Positions 20,463-32,742 of a DNA stretch of 64,000 nucleotides are shown here, in pieces. The notes beneath the pieces were generated by a model. The model did no database searches. It saw only the letters and a program-made list of their open reading frames with translations, and had not been told where the DNA came from. Position 1 is the first letter of the stretch. Each line of letters opens with the position of its first letter. The DNA comes from Microstegium vimineum (Eukaryota; Streptophyta; Magnoliopsida; Poales; Poaceae). The stretch is taken from contig CM039129.1 of NCBI GenBank assembly GCA_022036555.1, positions 23,531,305 to 23,595,304 of the forward strand. The letters are read 5' to 3'. The position numbers and the translations under genes are program-made.

Positions 20463-23400
20463 TCGACGGGGGAAGCCAGTGGAGTCGGCTCGCGATCACC
20501 CCAATCGGCATCGTCCTGCTCCTTCTCCACAAAGATGCTAGTGTTCACCTCATCATCACCTCCAAGCTCAAAATCTGTGGAAACACAGGGCATAGTCTCA
20601 TCGAAGGTAATCTCAATGTCTCCATCACTCGGTTAGTCTCAAGGTTAAGTGCATGATAAGCACGAGAGTGAGTAGAATAACCAAGAAAGATACCATCAGA
20701 AGACCATGATTCAAATTTGTCCAACTTACCGCCCTTTTTGAGGATGAAACACCGGCCCCAAACACCCGTAGGTGACTTACCTTGGGTGGTCTCCCAAATC
20801 GCAGCTCATAAGAGGTCTTCTTCTTGAAAGCTTGGAGAAAAATGCGATTGCAAACATAGCAAGAAGAACTGAGTGCTTCGGCCCAATACCGCCTAGGAGT
20901 CCTATGCTCATCGAGCATCGTCCTGGCCATCTCAAGAAGGGTCCGATTCTTGCGCTCAATAACACCGTTCTACTGGGGAGTATGAGGTGAGGAAAACTGG
21001 TGATCGAGACCCAAAGAAGAGCAAAGAGTTGCTAAGTGAGCATTCTTGAATTATGTGCCATTGTCATTGCGGATAGCTCGCATGACATTCTTAGGTAGCC
21101 CATTTTGCAATCTCAAAATCAGATCTCGAACAAGTGGAAAAGCCTCATGCTTACTCTCCAATAAGAGCACCCAAGAGTACCTCGAGTAGTCATCAACGAC
21201 TACAACAACATACCACTTCCCTCCCTCCGACCTAACCCTAGCTGGACCAACTGTGTTCATGTGTAAGAGCTCGCCGGGTCGAGTGGTCATGATCTAAGTC
21301 AGAGGAGGATGGGAAGAGCGAACCATCTTGCCATGCCTGCAAGGATGGCAAACCAAATACTTCTCGAACTTTAGCTTTGGCAATCCTTGGATAAAGTCCA
21401 TTGAGCTAAGCCTTGCAAGCAAGTCAAAACTCAAATGTCCCAATCTCCTATGCCACTTCCAAAGCTCCGAAGAAGAACTAGCAAGAAGACAACGAGAAGG
21501 TCCGGAAGAGATAGTAAAATTCACAAGAAAAACCTTCCTAAAGGGTAAAATATGGCAAACAAGCTGACTCCTAGAGTCCAAAATCCGAGAAAGATTAGGC
21601 TTGAAACTCACTTCAAAACCGTCATCAAGGAGTCGCGAAACCGAAAGAAGGTTAAAATGCAAATTTGCAACCAAAGCAACATCCTTGAGGACAAAAGAAG
21701 AGTACACTCGGATTGACCCACGGGAGACAACTTACCTTTACTCTTATCCCCAAATGTGATATACTCGGTGTGGTGCATGGGGTCGAGGCTGGAGAACCAC
21801 TTGGCACTTCCGGTCATATGCCGTGAGCATCCGGAATCCACAAGCAAAGTCTCCTCCAGTCCTCCTTCCTACATCAATAAAAAGACATGCGGTGAGCAAA
21901 CGGACCAACACTGGGGTTAGTAAACTATGAAGGATACCAGAGTTGTCGCACTTGCCCAATGAATGAGTTAGGAGAAAAACCAAACATCTCCTGTCCCTTG
22001 GGAGGATAGCGATCACCACGATGGGGAAAACATGGTCCGCTAATGAAGGGAGGAGTAAAGCCACCGCCATGAGGCCCGTAGTCGTATGGGTCATGACCGG
22101 TACCCCGCCGGGCACGACCACCACATGGTCTCACCTCCTGAGGCCAAGTACCTTGAGGCATTGTACCTCTAGGCCTAGAAGTGCGCCTCTAAACTTACGG
22201 TTCACGCACCCCAACTCGTGGGCCGTACATGTCCCGGTTGTTCAACTCAACCTGCCTTTGATCATCTCTCTTCCTCCTAAAGCAAATCTCAGCCAAGTGC
22301 CTATCCCGCTCACAATACTCACAATGGTACCTCACCACACACTTGGTAGGGACTCTCTTGTTGGGTTCGGTTTGGCAATCCACACTTGCTTCTGTGGAGT
22401 GGTTTTGGGTGGCTCTTCAAACACACCATCTCTCACAGGTAGCTTGGTAGGGTCGGTAGGCTTAGTTGAGGAAAACTTGGTAAAATTGGGAGGTGTGGTG
22501 GGTTTCTCACTCATGCTCAAACCACTACATTCACCGGTCTTATCGAACATGCTATCATCCTTCCCACCTATAGCAAAGCCTACTCCCGTGCTGCCAGCTC
22601 GCTTGCATTGGCTAAGCAACATCCCCAACTGCGGCTCTCGGCAAGACACCCAGCTCAAGATGGATCGAAGGTATGTGTTTTCTTCCTCGGTACGCATCTT
22701 GTCATGTCTGCATGACATGATCTCAAGCTCCAAAGCCTCAAAGCGATCCAACTCTCAAGTTCTATCTGAGCTGACCTTCTATAACATAGTGATCCTATCA
22801 TCTTTCTGTGCCAGCTCAGAATGCAAGCCTAAGCAAGACTTGCACGGACCAAGTAAGCTAGGCCTAGCCTTCAGCTCACTGACCTCCTCAAGTAGAGTTC
22901 CATACTTGTCCTGGAGAGTGACAAGATCAGACATGTGAATTGCGCAAGCATCACACTCTACCTCCTCGGTAACCACCACTGACGCCTCAGAAAAATCTAG
23001 CTCATGAAGCGCGCTAAGGTACTTCGCCTTAAAGTCGTTCCTCTCACAAGCGGCATGCTTGGGCAAAGCATCCTGAGTCATCAAGGTGTCGTTCAGAGAT
23101 TCAATCTCTAGAGAAAGGGACTTAACGGTGGGTGATACCTCGGGTGTGTCGGAGTCGTAGTTGGAGTCATCCTTGCGCTCTCCGACCTTGCCTTCTTCAA
23201 TCGCCATGGTGCAAAAACCACCGTGCTTGGCGTCGGCGTAGAAGCATAGGCCATTGAACTTGTCCTCAACCTTTCCCTTCAACTCATCATCGCTTGAGGA
23301 AGCACCTCCATCGGAGGAGGCATCGATGTCGCTGAGGGAAGCGAGGAAGGCTCGGTTCTTGGCCTTCACCTTGTCGATCACCTTCTTTGAAGACCTTCGG

Positions 23401-24368
23401 TTGTAGCCGCCCTTGGGCTTGTGCTTGTCCTCGAAGTGGTGCTCGCGCTTGTCCTTGCGCTTGGTGAAGTCACCCGCAGCTTTCTTTGGGTTGTCTGCGA
23501 TGAAGTGATCCTCATCACTGCAACGGTAGCACCCCTTGGCCGAGTCACCACGTCATCGGTTCAAACGGTTGTTGTGAAACCATGAGAACCTAGTGATGAC
23601 CAAAGCCAGCTCGTCATCTCCAAGAGCCTCCACTTGCACCTCTATCACAGAAATTAAAGACAAAGCGAACAAAGAGTGTGAAGAGTCATAGGAGGAAGAA
23701 GACGTACCATCGGGACCAGAAACCAATGCCATAGATGGTTTCGACGGGTTTTCAAGCTTGGCCCAGGTCTGGTAGTCAATCTCCGAGGACTTGAGCTTGC
23801 CGAACAACTCATCCACGGTCAGGGCATCATAGCCCGGTGACTCCTGAATGGCAGCCACCTTCATCTCCCATACCTTCCAAACAAGAGCATGCAAAAGCTT
23901 GATAGCCATCTCATGATCATCATAAGGCAAGTTGGCTCGATTAGCACACATCTTTTTGACGATAGATTGGAAGTGAGTGAACATCCCGTCAACAGATTCA
24001 CCGGCCAACTGAACAAAGTTCTCGTACTCTCTACGGTACGTGTCGAAGAGTCTGGACTTGATTTGAGGAGAGCCCTCATGGTATCGCACAAGTGTTTGCC
24101 AGATCTCTCGTGCCATAGTGAGGTTCGAGACTCGCTCAAACTCAGGAAGAGACAAACTCGAGAAGAGGATGTTACGTGCTCTGTTGTTTGCGTTGTGTTG
24201 AGTGATTTGGAGTTTTTCAACATGAGCCGCAAGAACACGATAGCCCTCATTCTCACAAATCTCACATATGTTCGAATCAACTCCTTGTAGATAGGCGGAC
24301 ATGCGCACCTTCCAGCAGGAGAAGTTCGTTCCATAAAAAAATGGAGGTTTACCAACACCTCGCTTCAT
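20463..24368 (-). pseudogene. C1 gag, protease and integrase
   Basis: The product would start at the ATG at 24368 (MKRGVGKPPFF), 50 bases after the primer site. Gag (to about 22130) has a UBN2-type capsid region (WKVRMSAYLQG, IVKKMCANRANLPY), a first zinc knuckle whose last Cys is Asn (CYRCSDEDHFIADN, near 23500), a long charged coiled-coil part, and a second, intact knuckle (CEYCERDRHLAEIC, 22287-22325). Protease has DSGCSRHMTG near 21830. The integrase has the HRRLGH...CHPC zinc-binding region (about 21320-21470) and the core (VVDDYSRYSWV, NGT; continuing 20625-20930). Frames are broken repeatedly (for example near 23550, 22330, 21290 and 21050). The sequence is cut at 20462 by element A. 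Confidence 0.88.
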
Positions 24369-24414
24369 GTCGCCTTCACGGATCAAGAACCATGTAAGGT
24401 GGATTGATCCTTAA

Positions 24415-24429
24415 CCTGCTCTGATACCA
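24415..24429 (-). other. Primer-binding site of C1
   Basis: The minus strand reads TGGTATCAGAGCAGG two bases after the LTR end. TGGTATCAGAGC is the usual copia site complementary to initiator methionine tRNA. Confidence 0.8.
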
Positions 24430-24431
24430 AT

Positions 24432-26377
24432 TGAAGGACCGAGAACGGCGACCAGAGGGGGGGTGAATGGGAGCCTCAAATTTCTCTCGAAATATTCGGG
24501 CCACTCTTCCCAAAAACCAAACTCAGACGAAATCGAACAATTGAGAGCTCACCGGCAGTGGAGAGAAACTCACCGGAAACCCCAAAACGTAGGTTCTCGA
24601 CCCCTAAGGAAAAGAGGCAAGAACCTAGGCAAAACAGGTAGAACAGACAGGCGACAGACGCTGTGAAAACAGGAGACGGACGCTGCGCTTAGCGTCTGAC
24701 GCCAACACAGAGCCAAACCTAAGAAGACCTCTAGGCGACGGACGCATCTGGCGGTACCTCGACGGATGCTAGCGAGCGTCCGGCGCAATCACATAGAGAG
24801 CATGCACGGCCGAAAAACCAATGGACACGTCTGGCACAACGCCGACCGACGCTGAGGAGCGTCCGACGCAAAACACACAGAGAGACTGCGGGATAGAAAA
24901 CCAACGGACGCGTCTGGCGGGTAAGCGACGGACGATGGCGAGCATCCGGTGCACACTTGAACCGCGCAGACAAGGATCGCGACGGACGCTGACGTCAGCA
25001 CGTCCTAGCGTCCGGCGCCTCTCGACGGAGCGTTTGCCGCCCCCGAGCAGAGCGTAGTAAACGCGAAACTCATTTTTCTCTCCACCAAATCTTCCCAAAT
25101 CCTTACCAAATGATATCCACTAGCAACCCAACTTGGTAGGCATGTTTCTAGTGCTATGGAGGAGCTATCCCGAAGAAATCATCGCTCAATTTGGTTTGGA
25201 TTGAAGGGAAACAAAGATTTGGGGGAAGAAATAAAGAAACGAAGATCACCGCAAAGAAATCACCCCATCTGCGTACTCGAGAGGTTTGAGGAGGAGTCCT
25301 TTGGTGCAAAGATGCTCCTCTCGGTTACGAACAACTTGGTTCAAACGGATTTGCAAGAACTACTCCCTACAAAGAGATCTCATCTTGGGAACAAAGAGGG
25401 AGCAAAAGCAAAACACGAAAAACACAAGCAAAATGGAGACACGATCAAGAAATCGAAGCCACCATGGCTTACGGAGGTTACGACCTCCAATTCCTCGCAA
25501 CAATGTCAAGTTCTTACAGAGGTTGGTGAAATCAACCTAGGGATCTCATGAACTAGAGAGAGGGTAGAGAGAGAGTTGGGGCAAATGATTAGGGTTCAAG
25601 AGATGGGATGAGGATACCCCTTCATCCTCTATTTAACAGGGCTTTGGCTATTTTCCAAACACCCCCTAGATACATGAGTGAACTACCTAGCCTAAGCATT
25701 GTAGTCCAAGCTCCGGAAAATATCTTCCTCGAGTTGAATGGACGGCCCCCCTTCCTGTCGGGAGTTGTTGTCGCCTTGACGCAACCTTCAGGATTCCGCC
25801 ACGTGCCATCCCTGCTTCCTCGGAAGCTCCGCCTAGGTTTTGAGGCCCAAACCCAGGAAACCCGCCACCGGTAGCTTTGGGCTCAACTACCGAACCCCGA
25901 GTTTTGAGGCCCAAACTCGGAAACCGTCCTCGGATGGTTTTGAGGCCCAAACCACGAAACAGCTCAAATCGAGACACCTTGTCCTCGCCCGGTCGGACTC
26001 CGAGTCCTTTGAGCCTCCGCTCGACCCGCTCGTCCGTCATCTTGACTTGGTCCACTCGGTCTACCTCCATGTCTTGTTGCACTCGCCGGTGTCAAGCACT
26101 AGCCACCACAGCTAGTCCGCCGGTGCCCATGGTCCCTCAGTCCGAGCTCCGCTTCCTCTCTCAGTCCATCGGCACGGCAAGCCTCTACTCGACCTTCTCC
26201 ATGCCATTGACCACTGTCACTAGGCATAGCACCTGCACACCACAAGCTGATAGATAAGCACAAATTTGCTTTTGCAAAGAGGTTAGGGTAAGCCATTCAA
26301 ATTGAAACGCTCAAGTGTTGGGCAATCACTCATCACAAAACTGAACTACATGGGTACTTATCCACCATGTGTTCGCA
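24432..26377 (-). mobile_element. C1 5' LTR (1946 bp)
   Basis: In element orientation it starts TGCGAACACATGG and ends CCTTCA. It is homologous throughout to the C2, C3 and C5 LTRs. It carries three copies of the word GAGGCCCAAAC (about 25840, 25904 and 25940) and, near its 3' end, a tract of CGGACGC/GCGTCCG words (24650-25030). Right of it the sequence is C2 integrase coding. Confidence 0.88.
24650..25030 (-). repeat. CGGACGC/GCGTCCG palindromic-word tract in C1 LTR
   Basis: Alternating GACGGACGC and GCGTCYGRCGC words, each pair separated by 4 to 12 bases, give several imperfect palindromes. The tract lies 220-600 bases from the LTR 3' end. The same place in C2 holds similar words, but C3 and C5 hold different ones. 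Confidence 0.75.
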
Positions 26378-28776
26378 AACGAGAATGTAATGCATAACCA
26401 AGAAAGATACTGTCTAAAGACCGTGACTCCAATTTGTCCAACTTACCCTTCTAGAGGATGAAACACTTGCACCCAAACACCCTTAGGTGACTTACCTTGG
26501 GTGGTCTCCCAAATCGCAACTCATAAGAAGTCTTCTTCTTGAAAGCTTGGAGAAAAATGCGATTGGAGACATAGCATGCAGAATTTATCGCTTCGGCCCA
26601 ATACCTCTTAGGAGTCCTATGCTCGTCAAGGATCGTCCTAGCCATATTAACAAGGGTTCGATTTTTGCGCTCAACAACGCCATTCTACTGAGGAGTGTAA
26701 GGCGAGGAAAATTGGTGATCCAAATCCAAAGAAGAGGAAAAGGTCTTAAAATGAGCATTCTTGAATTATGTGCCATTGCCACTGCGAATAGCTCTCATGG
26801 CATTCTTAGGTAGCTCATTTTGTAACCTAAAAATCAGATCATGCACATGCACAAAAGCCTCATCCTTACTCTCCAAAAAGAACACCCAAGAGTATCTCGA
26901 GTAGTCATCAACGACTACAACCACATACCACTTCCCTCCTTCTGACCTAACCCGAGCTGGACCAACTGTGTCCATGTGTAAGAGCTCGCCGGGTTGTTTG
27001 GTCATGATTTCAGTCACGGGAGGATGGGAAGCGGCAACCATCTTGCCATGCCTGCAAGGATGGCAAACCAAATCCTTCTCGAACTTCAGCTTTGGCAATC
27101 CTTGGATAAGGTCCATTGAGCTATGCCTTGCAAGCAAGTCAAAACTCAAATCTCCCAATCTCCTATGCCACTTCCAAAGATCGGAAGAAGAACCGGCAAG
27201 AAGACAACGAGAAGGTCTGGAAGAGATAGAAAAATCCGCACGAAAAATCTTCCTGAAGGGCAAAATCCGGCAAACAAGATCACCCCGAGAGTCCAAAATC
27301 CGAGAAAGATTAGGCTTGAAACTCACTTCAAAATTGTCTTCAAGGAGTCACAAAACCAAAAGAAGGTTAAAATGCAAATTTGCAACCAAAGCAACATCCT
27401 TGAGGACAAAAGATGAATTGATTCGGATTGACCCTCGGGACACAACCTTACCTCTACTCTTGTCCCCGAATGTGATATACTCGATGTGGCACACGGGGTC
27501 GAGGCTGGAGAACCACTTGGCACTTCCGGTCGTATGGCGTGAGCATTCGGAATCCACAAGCCAAGTCTCCTCAAGTCCTCCTTCCTCAGGAGTGTCGGAG
27601 TCGTCCTTGCGCTCGCCGACCTTGTCTGCTTCAATCGCCATGATGCAGAAGCCACTGTGCTTGGCGTCAGCGTAGAAGCATAGGTCGGTGAGCTTGTACT
27701 CATGCTTTCCCTTTGACTCATCATTGTCGCTCAAAGAAGAGCTTCCATCGGTGGAGCAGTCGATGTCGCTGAGGGAGGCGAGAAAGGCTCGATGGTCAGC
27801 CTTCACCTTGCTGAGCACCTCCTTGGCGGATCTTCGCTTGTGACCGCTCTTGCCGCTTGTCCTTGCGCTTGGTGAAGTCTCCCGCGGCTTTCTTGGGATA
27901 GTTTGTGATGAAGTGATGCTCATCACCGCAACGGAAGCACCCCTTGGCCGTGCCACCACGTCATCGGTTCAAACGGTTGTTGTGAAACCGTGAGAACCTA
28001 GTGATGACTAAAGCCAGCTCGTCATCTTCAAGAGCCTCCACTTCTTCCTTTGTCACAGATATCAAAGACAAAAGAGCGAACAAAGATTGTGAAGGGTTAG
28101 AGGAAGAAGACACACCGTTGGGGCCGGAAACCAACGCCATGGATGGGTTCGATGGGTTCTCAAGCTTGGCATGGGTCTAGTGGTCAATCTCTGAGGACTT
28201 AAGCTTGCTGAACAGCTCGTCCATGGTCAGGGCGTCATAGCCCGGCGACTCCTGAATGGCAGCCACCTTCATCTCCCACACCCTCCGATCAAGAGCATGT
28301 AAAAGCTTGATAGCCATCTCATGATGATCATATGGTAAGTTGGCTCGATTAGCATGCATCTTGTTGACGATAGATTGGAAGCGAGTGAACATCTCGTCAA
28401 CGGATTCAGCAGCCAACTAGACAAAGTTCTTGTACTCTCTATGGTACGTGTCGAAGAGTCTGGACTTGACCTGAGGGTTGTCCTCATGATATCTCAAGAG
28501 TGTTTGCCAGATCTCCCGTGCCGTAGTGAGACTAGAAACTCGCTCAAACTCAGGAAGAGACAAACTCAAGAAGAGAATGCTACGGGCTCTTGTGTTTGAC
28601 ACATGCTGCGTAACTTGGAGATCGATGATCCAAGTGCCAAGAACCACGTAGTCCTCATTCTCACAAATCTCCCAAATCTCTGAATCAAGCCCTTGAAGGT
28701 AAGCGGACATGCGCACCTTCCAATAGGCGAAATTCGTTCCATCGAAGAAGGGAGGTTTGCCAGCACCTCGTTCCAT
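26378..28776 (-). pseudogene. C2 gag-protease-integrase with large internal deletion
   Basis: The product would start at the ATG at 28776 (MERGAGKPPFFDG). The capsid-like region is 28177-28776, with a TAG in it. The first zinc knuckle has Tyr for the last Cys (CFRCGDEHHFITNY, near 27920). At about 27586 the gag coding jumps from SDTPE straight to EETWLVDSECSRHTTG of the protease. Against C3 this removes roughly 1.3 kb, including the coiled coil and second knuckle, and leaves the frame open across the joint. Integrase follows (WHRRLGDLSFDLL, 26766-27326; KTSYELRFGRPPK, 26451-26645). The protease signature reads DSEC instead of DSGC. Confidence 0.85.
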
Positions 28777-28839
28777 GTCGCCTTCCAGGATCAAGAACCG
28801 TGTAAGGTGGATTCATCCTTAACCAGCTCTGATACCAAT

Positions 28840-30707
28840 TGAAAGACCAGAAACGACGACCAGACGGGGGTGAATGGGAGCCAATAAAAATCCTTTCGGA
28901 AGATCTTGACCCTTGTCCCAAACACAACCCAAATAGAAAGCTAGGCTCACGACCCACATAAGGGTGGATGTTCTAGGAGATGTCCTAGGAACACAGCGGA
29001 GCTAGTCACAAACTCGAAGAAACAAACCATGAAGCAAATAGGTGAAAACGGCAAGCAGAAGAGGCATCGGACGCTAAACCCTAGGGCACTGCAGAGAGGA
29101 AAACGAGTAGTTGGGCGACTGACTCGTCTGGCACGAACCCGACAGACGCTGAGGAGCATCCGACACGAATCACACAGAGAGCCTGCTAAACGCTAAAACC
29201 GACGGACGCGTCCAGCAGGTAGGTGACGGACGCTGGCGATTGTCCGACGCAAACTTGAATCGCGCAGACAGAGGTGCGACAGGCGCTGGGTGACTCAGGC
29301 CCTAGCGTCCGACGCAAAGACGCAGAGCGTCCGACACAGCGTCCGACGCTCACGTGCAGAGCGCATGAATGCGAAAACCGTCGTTTTCTCCGGCAAATCT
29401 TCCAAAATCCCAACCAAATGATCACCAACAGTAACCAAACTTTGTAGGCATGATCCTTGTGCAGTTGGGGAGCTATATTAAAGAAATGATCGCCCAATTT
29501 GGTTTGGATAAGCGAGAAGAAAAGGACATGGGGAAGAAACCCCAAAACGAAGAACACCAAAGAGAAAACGCCCGATCTGTGTGCTCGTGAGGTTTTAAGT
29601 AAATTCCTTTGGTGCAAAGTTGCTCCTCATGAGTACGAAGAACATGGTTCAAACGGATTTTGCAAAGCTTCTCTCAATCAAGAGTTCTCATCTCGGGAAC
29701 AAGTAAAAGATAGAGAGAGCAAAAACCAAATCGCAAAGAACACAAGCAAAAAGGAGACACGATCACGAAATCAAAGGCGCCATGGCCTATGGAGGTTAAG
29801 GTCTCCGATTCCCACCAAAAGATTCGCGAGTTCTTACAAAGTTGGAGAGATCAACCTAGGGCCCTCATGAACTAGACGTTACAGAGAGAGAGAGAGTAGT
29901 TGCAAATGAAAGGTGTTCAAGAGGTGGGATGAGGGATACCCCTTAATCCCCTACTTAATGGGCTTTGGCTATTTCCCAAAGACCCCCTAGATACAAGACC
30001 GAATTAACTAGCCCTAAGACATTATAATCCAAGTTGGTAACTCTCAGCCACTCATTTGAATGGACTACCTCGCTTCCTGTCAGGAGTTGTCATCGCCTCG
30101 ACGCAACCTCTAGGATTCCACCACGTGCCATCCCTGCTTCCTCGGAAGCTCCGCCCGGGTTTTGAGGCCCAAACCCGTGAAACCCGCCACCGATAGCTTT
30201 TGGCTCAACTACCGAACCCTGAGCCTTGAGGGCCAAACTCGGAAACTTTCCTCCGGTGGATTTGCGGCCCAAACCACCAAACCGCTCGACTCGAGCCACC
30301 TTGTCCTCGCCCGGTCGGACTCCGAGTCCCATGAGCCTCCGCTCGACCCGCTTGTCCGCCGTCTTGACTTGGTCGACTCGGTCTACCTCCATGTCGTGTC
30401 ACCCTCGCCGATGCCAAGCACTAGCCACCATAGCTAGTCCGCCGGTGTCCATGGTCCCTCGGTCCGAGCCTCTCTTCCGCCCTTCACCGCTCTCAGTCCA
30501 TCGGCACGGCAAGCCTCTACTTGACCTTCTCCATGCCATTGACCACTGTCACTAGCACAACACTTGCACACCACAAGCCGATAGATAGGCACACACATGC
30601 TTTCGCAGGGATTAGTATAAACTGCTCAAATTGAAACACTCAAGTGTTGGGAATTCACTCATCACAAAACTGATCAAACATGGGCACATATCAACCATGT
30701 GTTCTCA
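28840..30707 (-). mobile_element. C2 5' LTR (1868 bp)
   Basis: In element orientation it starts TGAGAACACATGG and ends CTTTCA. It has the three GAGGCCCAAAC-type words (about 30160, 30229 and 30264) and the CGGACGC/GCGTCCG tract (29060-29350). Five bases at its right edge (tcaca) are the expected duplication copy; the partner is outside the window. Confidence 0.85.
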
Positions 30708-32742
30708 TCACATCCATTTGAAATAGTTTCATTTTCTGATGTGAAGCATATGCCAAAAGGATACGTATGGCTTCTAGTCTTGCAATCGGGGCAAAGGTCT
30801 CTCCAAAATCAAGACCTTCAACTTGAGAGAACCCCTTTGCCACCAATCTTGCCCTGTTCCTCACAATGCAACCATGCCTTGATCATCTTTCTTGTTCCAA
30901 AACACCCACCTGGTGCCAATGATTCTTGCTCCTTTAGGCTTCTCTACTAGTGTCAACACTTCGTTCCAGGTGAAGTTGTTGAGCTCTTCATGCATGGCAT
31001 TCACCCAATCTGGATCCGCAAGTGCTTCTTCCACACTAGTAGGCTCATCAAAGGAAACAAAAGAGTGATGCTCAACATAAGAAGCAAGTCTAGATTGAGT
31101 TGTTACCCCCCTTGATGGACTCCCTATGATAAGGTCTTGTGGATGAGCTTGAAGCATCTTCTATTGGTCTCTTGAGGAGGCGGATGTGGTGCATCAACAT
31201 TTTGAGTTTCCTCCTCGGCTTGATCTTGAGGGATGAAGGTATCTTCTTGAGCATTCCTCACTTGTTCTTCATCAACTTGAGGCGTGTGAGGTGGAGAAGG
31301 CACTTGATTTGCATCATCTTCAACTTTTTCCACCTCTTGTGGGTTGATTGCACCAACAAACATATTCTTCACAACCTCCCTCAAGGGTTCATCACCTACA
31401 TCATCAAGATTCTCAAGCGCTCCTTGGGATCCATTAGTTTCATCAAACTCCAAGTTATACGTTTCTTCAACTAAGCCGATGGCTTTGTTAAATACACGGT
31501 ATGCCATGGATTTAAGTGAATAACCAACAAGGAAACCAATGTCACAGTGCCTTTGGACCTTGCCCAACTGTTGACGCTTCTTGTAGATGTAGACTTTGCA
31601 TCCAAACACCTGGAAGAATGAAATATCTGGTTTCTTCCCATTCACAAGCTCATAGGGGTCTTCTTGAGAAGCCTTTGGACAAATAACCGGTTGGCCGCAT
31701 AACATGCGGTGTTGATTGCTTCGGCCCAAAACTTCTCGAGGGTATTGTACTCATCAAGCATAGATCTAGCAAGAGTGATTAGTGTCCGGTTCTTTCTCTC
31801 TACAACACCATTTTGTTGAGGGGTATAGGTGGCGGACACTTCATGCTTGATTCCAACTTCATCACAATAGTCTTCAATCTTGGTGTTCACAAACTGGGTG
31901 CCATTATCACTTCTTATCTTCTTGATCTTCACATCAAATTCATTTTGAGCTCTAGTTGCAAACTTTTTGAATATTCCTTGTGTTTCTCCCTTGTGTTGAA
32001 GAAAGAATACTCACGTGTATCTAGAGTAGTCATCAACTACCACCAACCAAAAGGGATTGCCTCCAAGGCTAGCATAGGTGGTAGGTGCAAATAGATCCAT
32101 GTGGAGTAGCTCTAGGACTCTTGAGGTTGACATGAAAGCTTTGGTTGGATGTGTGTTTGCCACTTGCTTGCCGGCTTGACAAGCACTACACAATCTATCT
32201 TTCTCAAACACCACATCCTTGATTCCTCTAACCATCTCCTTCTTGACAAGCTTCTTCAAGGTTGACATGCCCACATGTGCTAATCTTCTATGCCATAACC
32301 AACCCAAAGAATTCTCGGAGAATAGACAAGTTTGCAAACTAGCTTTATTGGAGGTGAAGTCCACTAGATAGAGGTTGTTGTGCCGGAATCCCTTGAAGAT
32401 CAATGACTTGTCATCTTCCTTGGTCACTACCACCTCACTTGGAGTGAATAGACAATGGAAACCAAGATCACATAGTTGACCAACCGAAACCAAGTTGAAG
32501 CTCAATGATTGTACTAGCAAGACATTGGATATAGATTGATCATTGGAGATAGCCACTTTTCCAAGCCCTTGAACTTTGCCTTTTGAATTGTCCCCAAAGG
32601 TAATCTTGTCTTGACTTGCACAATCTTCATCAAGTGTGGTGAACATCCAGGGGTCACTGGTCATATGTTGAGTGCAACCACTATCAATCACCTAATGACT
32701 TCCACCGGTCTTGTAGTTCACCTACACACAAGCAACTTGGAG
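30708..32742 (-). pseudogene. C4 protease, integrase and partial reverse transcriptase
   Basis: Protease: IDSGCTQHMTSDPWMF with LVSVGQLCDLGF (32011-32691). Integrase: zinc region LWHRRLAHVGMSTLKK...CSACQAGK, then DDYSRYT, then after a break SDNGTQF and NGVVERKNRTL (31642-31932). A linker rich in Pro, Gln and acidic residues follows (31124-31729), then the start of reverse transcriptase (DPDWVNAMHEELNNF, GTRWVFWNKKD, 30861-31157). Stops separate the gag and protease frames (Trp to TAG near 32693) and split the integrase near 32010, so it is inactive. Confidence 0.88.

Larger units (their letters stand above)
5631..26377 (-). mobile_element. C1: Sirevirus-type copia element, interrupted by A and G1
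   Basis: Reading leftward on the minus strand, the element has a 5' LTR (24432-26377), primer site, gag, protease, integrase to 20463, then resumes after element A at 7278 with reverse transcriptase and RNase H down to 5631, where G1 interrupts it. Its 3' end lies left of the window. Domain order (integrase before reverse transcriptase) is that of Ty1/copia. Its right edge abuts the integrase coding region of C2, so C1 inserted into C2. Confidence 0.9.
26378..30707 (-). mobile_element. C2: Sirevirus-type copia element, 5' part
   Basis: 5' LTR, primer site (gataccaa at 28831-28838), gag, protease and integrase on the minus strand. The element is cut at 26378 by C1 inside the integrase/reverse transcriptase linker and would continue left of the window. 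It belongs to the same family as C1. Its right edge lies in the reverse transcriptase of C4, so C2 inserted into C4. Confidence 0.88.

Noticed and set aside
22021..22938. 305-codon plus-strand open frame
   Set aside because: It is the complement of C1 gag; the minus strand carries the zinc knuckle and coiled coil, and the plus frame has no family motif.
25840..26115. Small frames reading RPKPRKPATG-like repeats in copia LTRs
   Set aside because: They follow the GAGGCCCAAAC words inside LTRs, have no start context, and are broken differently in each LTR.
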